From: Pedobacter kyonggii
Lineage (GTDB): Bacteria > Bacteroidota > Bacteroidia > Sphingobacteriales > Sphingobacteriaceae
Length of the DNA: 64,000 bases
Assembly: GCF_004310665.1 (NCBI RefSeq)
Contig: NZ_SIXF01000026.1
Span: forward strand, 1 to 64,000
Reading direction: 5' to 3'
Shown here: positions 61,767 through 64,000 of the stretch, in pieces
Layout of the letters: each line of letters opens with the position of its first letter
Numbering within the stretch: position 1 is the stretch's first letter
Position numbers and translations under genes: made by a program
The notes under the pieces: generated by a model
What the model was told of the DNA's origin: nothing
What the model saw: the letters and a program-made list of their open reading frames with translations, nothing else
The model's database searches: none

Positions 61767-62612
61767 ATGGCTTGGTTTAAGAGAGAAAAAAAAGGTATCA
61801 TCACCACAACAGAGGAGAAAAAAGAAGCACCAGATGGTTTGTGGAATAAATGTCCAAATTGTAAAAAACCGCTACATCAGGCAGAACTTCAGGAAAACAA
61901 ATACGTTTGTCATTACTGCGATTATCACCTGAGAGTAGGCTCAAAAGAATATTTCGAGGTTTTATTTGATAATAACGAGTTTAAAGAGCTGTTTCCTAAC
62001 TTAACATCAGGCGATCCTTTAAACTTTAACGATAATAAACCTTATACTGATAGAATTAAAGAAAGCCAGGCTAAAACAGGCTTAAAAGACGCTATCCGTG
62101 CCGGTGTTGGTAAAATTGAGGGACAAGACCTCGTAATTGCCTGTATGGATTTTGCTTTTATCGGCGGTTCGATGGGTTCAGTTGTGGGCGAAAAAATTGC
62201 AAGGTCGATCGATTACAGCATTAAACATAAAGTTCCGTTCCTAATGATCTCAAAATCAGGTGGTGCACGTATGATGGAAGCCGCATTTTCATTAATGCAA
62301 ATGGCCAAAACATCAGCCAAACTTGCCTTATTAGGTCAGGCTAAAGTTCCATATATCTCTTTATTAACCGATCCAACTACTGGAGGAGTAACGGCATCAT
62401 ACGCCATGTTAGGCGATATTAATATTGCAGAACCAGGCGCGCTGATCGGCTTTGCCGGTCCGCGGGTAATTAAAGAAACCATTAAAAAAGATTTACCGAA
62501 AGGTTTCCAAACTTCAGAATTCGTTCTTGAACACGGTTTCCTCGATTTCATTGTAGATAGAAGAGCCATGAAAGCTAAATTGGGCGCTTTTATTAAAATG
62601 ATGAACAACTAG
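61767..62612 (+). CDS. accD: Acetyl-CoA carboxylase carboxyltransferase subunit beta
   Basis: A 281-residue subunit that with AccA transfers CO2 from biotin to acetyl-CoA in the first step of fatty acid synthesis. The N-terminal four-Cys zinc finger is [20 protein letters not shown] plus [10 protein letters not shown] (about 27-56), and the crotonase-like core has [40 protein letters not shown] and [20 protein letters not shown]. The start is [11 protein letters not shown]; a start nine codons upstream is less likely. Confidence 0.95.
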   Translation: MAWFKREKKGIITTTEEKKEAPDGLWNKCPNCKKPLHQAELQENKYVCHYCDYHLRVGSKEYFEVLFDNNEFKELFPNLTSGDPLNFNDNKPYTDRIKESQAKTGLKDAIRAGVGKIEGQDLVIACMDFAFIGGSMGSVVGEKIARSIDYSIKHKVPFLMISKSGGARMMEAAFSLMQMAKTSAKLALLGQAKVPYISLLTDPTTGGVTASYAMLGDINIAEPGALIGFAGPRVIKETIKKDLPKGFQTSEFVLEHGFLDFIVDRRAMKAKLGAFIKMMNN

Positions 62613-63153
62613 TTGGTTCGAAAGTTCATTAGCCATTAGTTCATTGGTCTGCGTGCCAAAAAAATGAATTCATAATACTTAGAAAAGCAGGGCTTGAATA
62701 ACTTCGGTTAGTTCAGTCCTGCTTTTTTCTTCTCCCGATTTTACATCGGGACCGCGGCAATCAGGTTTAGTTAATATGGGCCGGTGGTTCTTTGCTATGG
62801 TAGTTCCTAACAGGTGCATTAAGTTATGTAGGCACAAACTTTAAAATCCCCACAATCTTTCCGAAGAACGCATCCGGCATCAGAAGATTTGGAAGCAAAT
62901 GCAAATAAATCTTTGTTGCAGTTCATTTCAATAAACACTGAACAAGAAATCCTACGAGTGCAGCAGAAACAAACAAAAACCACTATCCTTCACACGGCTT
63001 AGGATTGCACCTAAAGATTTATTTAGGATTTGCGACAAAGGTTCGCAAGCCTTGATTTTTGCTCCACTTTTTAGAAAAAGGGGAAAGCCCGTCTGGCTAA
63101 GACAAAAACACCGCAATTTTTCTTATTTTTAAACTAACCAAACCATAACTAAA
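62613..63153. other. Gene-free spacer with variable-hairpin element
   Basis: Contains copy 5 of the variable-hairpin element (62714-62769) and AAGCCTTGATTTTTGCTCCA-type DNA near 63050 of the same kind as the IS1182 flank (AAGCCTTGGGTTTTTGTTTC). No gene was found. Confidence 0.6.
62714..62769 (+). repeat. Variable-hairpin element, copy 5
   Basis: Begins CAGTCCTGC and ends AATCAGGTTTA; the centre TCCCGATTTTACATCGGGA is a perfect stem. Confidence 0.65.
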
Positions 63154-63618
63154 ATGAAAAAGTTATTCCTATTAATCTCCCTGATCAGCGTTACGCTCGC
63201 TATACATGCGCAGGAGAAAAAAGCCAAAACCCCTTATGATGAAGCCTTAGCTAAAAAGCTTGGTGCCGACAACTACGGCATGAAAATGTATGTTCTGGTT
63301 ATGCTGAAATCGGGTACAAACACCACAGAAACAAAAGCCAAAACAGATAGTTTATTTGCCGGACATATGGCAAACATGGGTAAAATGGTAGAGATGCAAA
63401 AACTGGTAGTTGCCGGCCCGATGGGTAAAAACGGCAAAAATTACCGTGGTATTTTCGTTTTAAACACCAAATCCATTGAGGAAGCAAAACAATTATTAGA
63501 AAGCGATCCGGCCATAAAAGCCAAATTACTGGAACCAGAATTATACAATTGGTATGGCTCTGCAGCACTAGCTGAGTATTTGCCATTTCATGATAAGATC
63601 CAGAAGAGCAGTTTTTAG
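63154..63618 (+). CDS. Exported YciI-like (YCII-related) protein
   Basis: A 154-residue protein with a signal peptide (about 1-19, ending IHAQ) and a YCII-type ferredoxin-like fold: MKMYVLVMLKSGTN (first strand), FAGHMANMGKMVEMQKLVVA (the His of this helix is conserved in YciI-like proteins), GPMGKNGKNYRGIFVLNTKS and SIEEAKQLLESDPAIKAKLL. Most YciI proteins are cytoplasmic, so export is unusual. The role is unknown. A terminator lies after the gene. Confidence 0.8.
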   Translation: MKKLFLLISLISVTLAIHAQEKKAKTPYDEALAKKLGADNYGMKMYVLVMLKSGTNTTETKAKTDSLFAGHMANMGKMVEMQKLVVAGPMGKNGKNYRGIFVLNTKSIEEAKQLLESDPAIKAKLLEPELYNWYGSAALAEYLPFHDKIQKSSF

Positions 63619-63666
63619 GATTGTTTGCCACGGAAGCACGGAAGGCACAGAGAAATTAACATAGTG

Positions 63667-63693
63667 AGGTCAGATGTTACCATCTGACCTTTT
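63667..63693 (+). terminator. Rho-independent terminator after YciI-like gene
   Basis: AGGTCAGATG and CATCTGACCT form a perfect 10-bp stem with the loop TTAC and a TTT tail. Confidence 0.8.
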
Positions 63694-63732
63694 CAGCTTA
63701 GTGAATTATTAAAGGATTCAATTTGTGAGAAT

Positions 63733-63768
63733 GCCACGGCGATGAAAAATCGCCTCGCAATGACGATC
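63733..63768. repeat. CGTCATTGCGAG-family repeat, right arm only
   Basis: GCCACGGCGATGAAAAATCG followed by CCTCGCAATGACGATC; a half copy between the YciI-like gene and the last gene. Confidence 0.6.
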
Positions 63769-63857
63769 CTACTTACTGCAACATTTCCATTAATATCCTT
63801 CAACCCTACTCCTTATTTCATAAATTAGCTTATCAAATAAATCAACCCTAACTAATT

Positions 63858-64000
63858 ATGAATAAAAAACTACTATTTTCTGCGCTATTGCTGTGCACTT
63901 CGACCTGCATATTTGCGCAAGACAAAAAAATAATCGACAATATTGTTAAAGAAGTGAACGAAAACTCTCAATTAGAGAAACTCGCACACGAACTTTTAGA
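63858..64000 (+). CDS. Exported protein, probably M28/M20-type peptidase (cut at window end)
   Basis: The first 47 codons of a gene that runs past the window. MNKKLLFSALLLCTSTCIFA is a signal peptide, followed by QDKKIIDNIVKEVNENSQLE and KLAHELL. The latter resembles the beginning of Bacteroidota M28-family carboxy/aminopeptidases that have a conserved ENSQLE..AHEL..DG-type helix before the catalytic domain. The peptidase call is by resemblance only, because the catalytic part is not visible. Confidence 0.55.
   Translation, partial: MNKKLLFSALLLCTSTCIFAQDKKIIDNIVKEVNENSQLEKLAHELL

Overview
The window is a chromosomal segment of a Bacteroidota bacterium, most likely Sphingobacteriaceae and Pedobacter-like. 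Support for this: a fused SecDF, a type IX secretion (T9SS) C-terminal sorting domain on an SGNH hydrolase, a BlaI/M56 pair, a MetZ-type sulfhydrylase, a DUF4397 lipoprotein, an ECF sigma factor followed by a TM/outer-membrane-barrel protein, TAnnTTTG-type promoter boxes, weak Shine-Dalgarno signals and moderately AT-rich DNA. This is an inference from gene content; there is no rRNA or tRNA in the window to confirm it.

Layout. 0-4 kb: the right end of an IS3-family element, a DUF4397 lipoprotein, an ECF sigma factor with its overlapping partner, and a Uma2 nuclease pseudogene broken by an apparent 10-nt deletion. 4-10 kb: slyD, a DUF255 thioredoxin-domain protein, a dipeptide epimerase, a GH25 lysozyme and an HxlR/flavodoxin-like oxidoreductase divergent pair. 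10-13 kb: tandem 157-bp repeats and a complete IS1182-family element with perfect 31-bp inverted ends. 13-23 kb: an MFS transporter, GH43, an M20 dipeptidase, the T9SS-exported SGNH hydrolase, two bPH2 membrane proteins, and a second HxlR pair facing an NmrA-like reductase. 23-31 kb: UvrD/PcrA helicase, SMC and an M28 peptidase. 32-39 kb: BlaI-BlaR1-like genes with three operator-like palindromes, rsmG, a glycosyltransferase, and the tight tgt-lptF/G-eamA operon. 38.8-41.1 kb: a 2.25-kb stretch with no credible gene and a strong A-over-T strand skew. 41-50 kb: a metallopeptidase/propeller/barrel protein with LapA, pirin, AlkD-like glycosylase, a lipoprotein, metZ, OsmC and ispE. 51-64 kb: thyA-folA, secDF, NDH-2, HMG-CoA lyase, a GIY-YIG nuclease bracketed by 97%-identical palindromic repeats, GNAT, an iron-permease-like protein, class II aldolase, accD, a YciI-like protein and the start of a probable peptidase.

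Most genes are housekeeping or environmental-lifestyle functions: isoprenoid, folate/dTMP, fatty acid, methionine and queuosine synthesis, glycolysis, protein export, DNA repair and chromosome segregation, plus secreted hydrolases. The unusual material is between genes. The spacers are packed with at least seven recognisable repeat families: CGTCATTGCGAG palindromes, GTCATGCTGAG palindromes, a CAGTCCTGC...AGGTTTA element with a variable central hairpin, CCCCTT/AAGGGG repeats that reach the thyA and folA start codons, AGTC-type microrepeats, and long direct repeats at 10, 15 and 23 kb. The best candidates for something undescribed are the GIY-YIG gene with its flanking repeats and the 2.25-kb A-skewed gene-free region.
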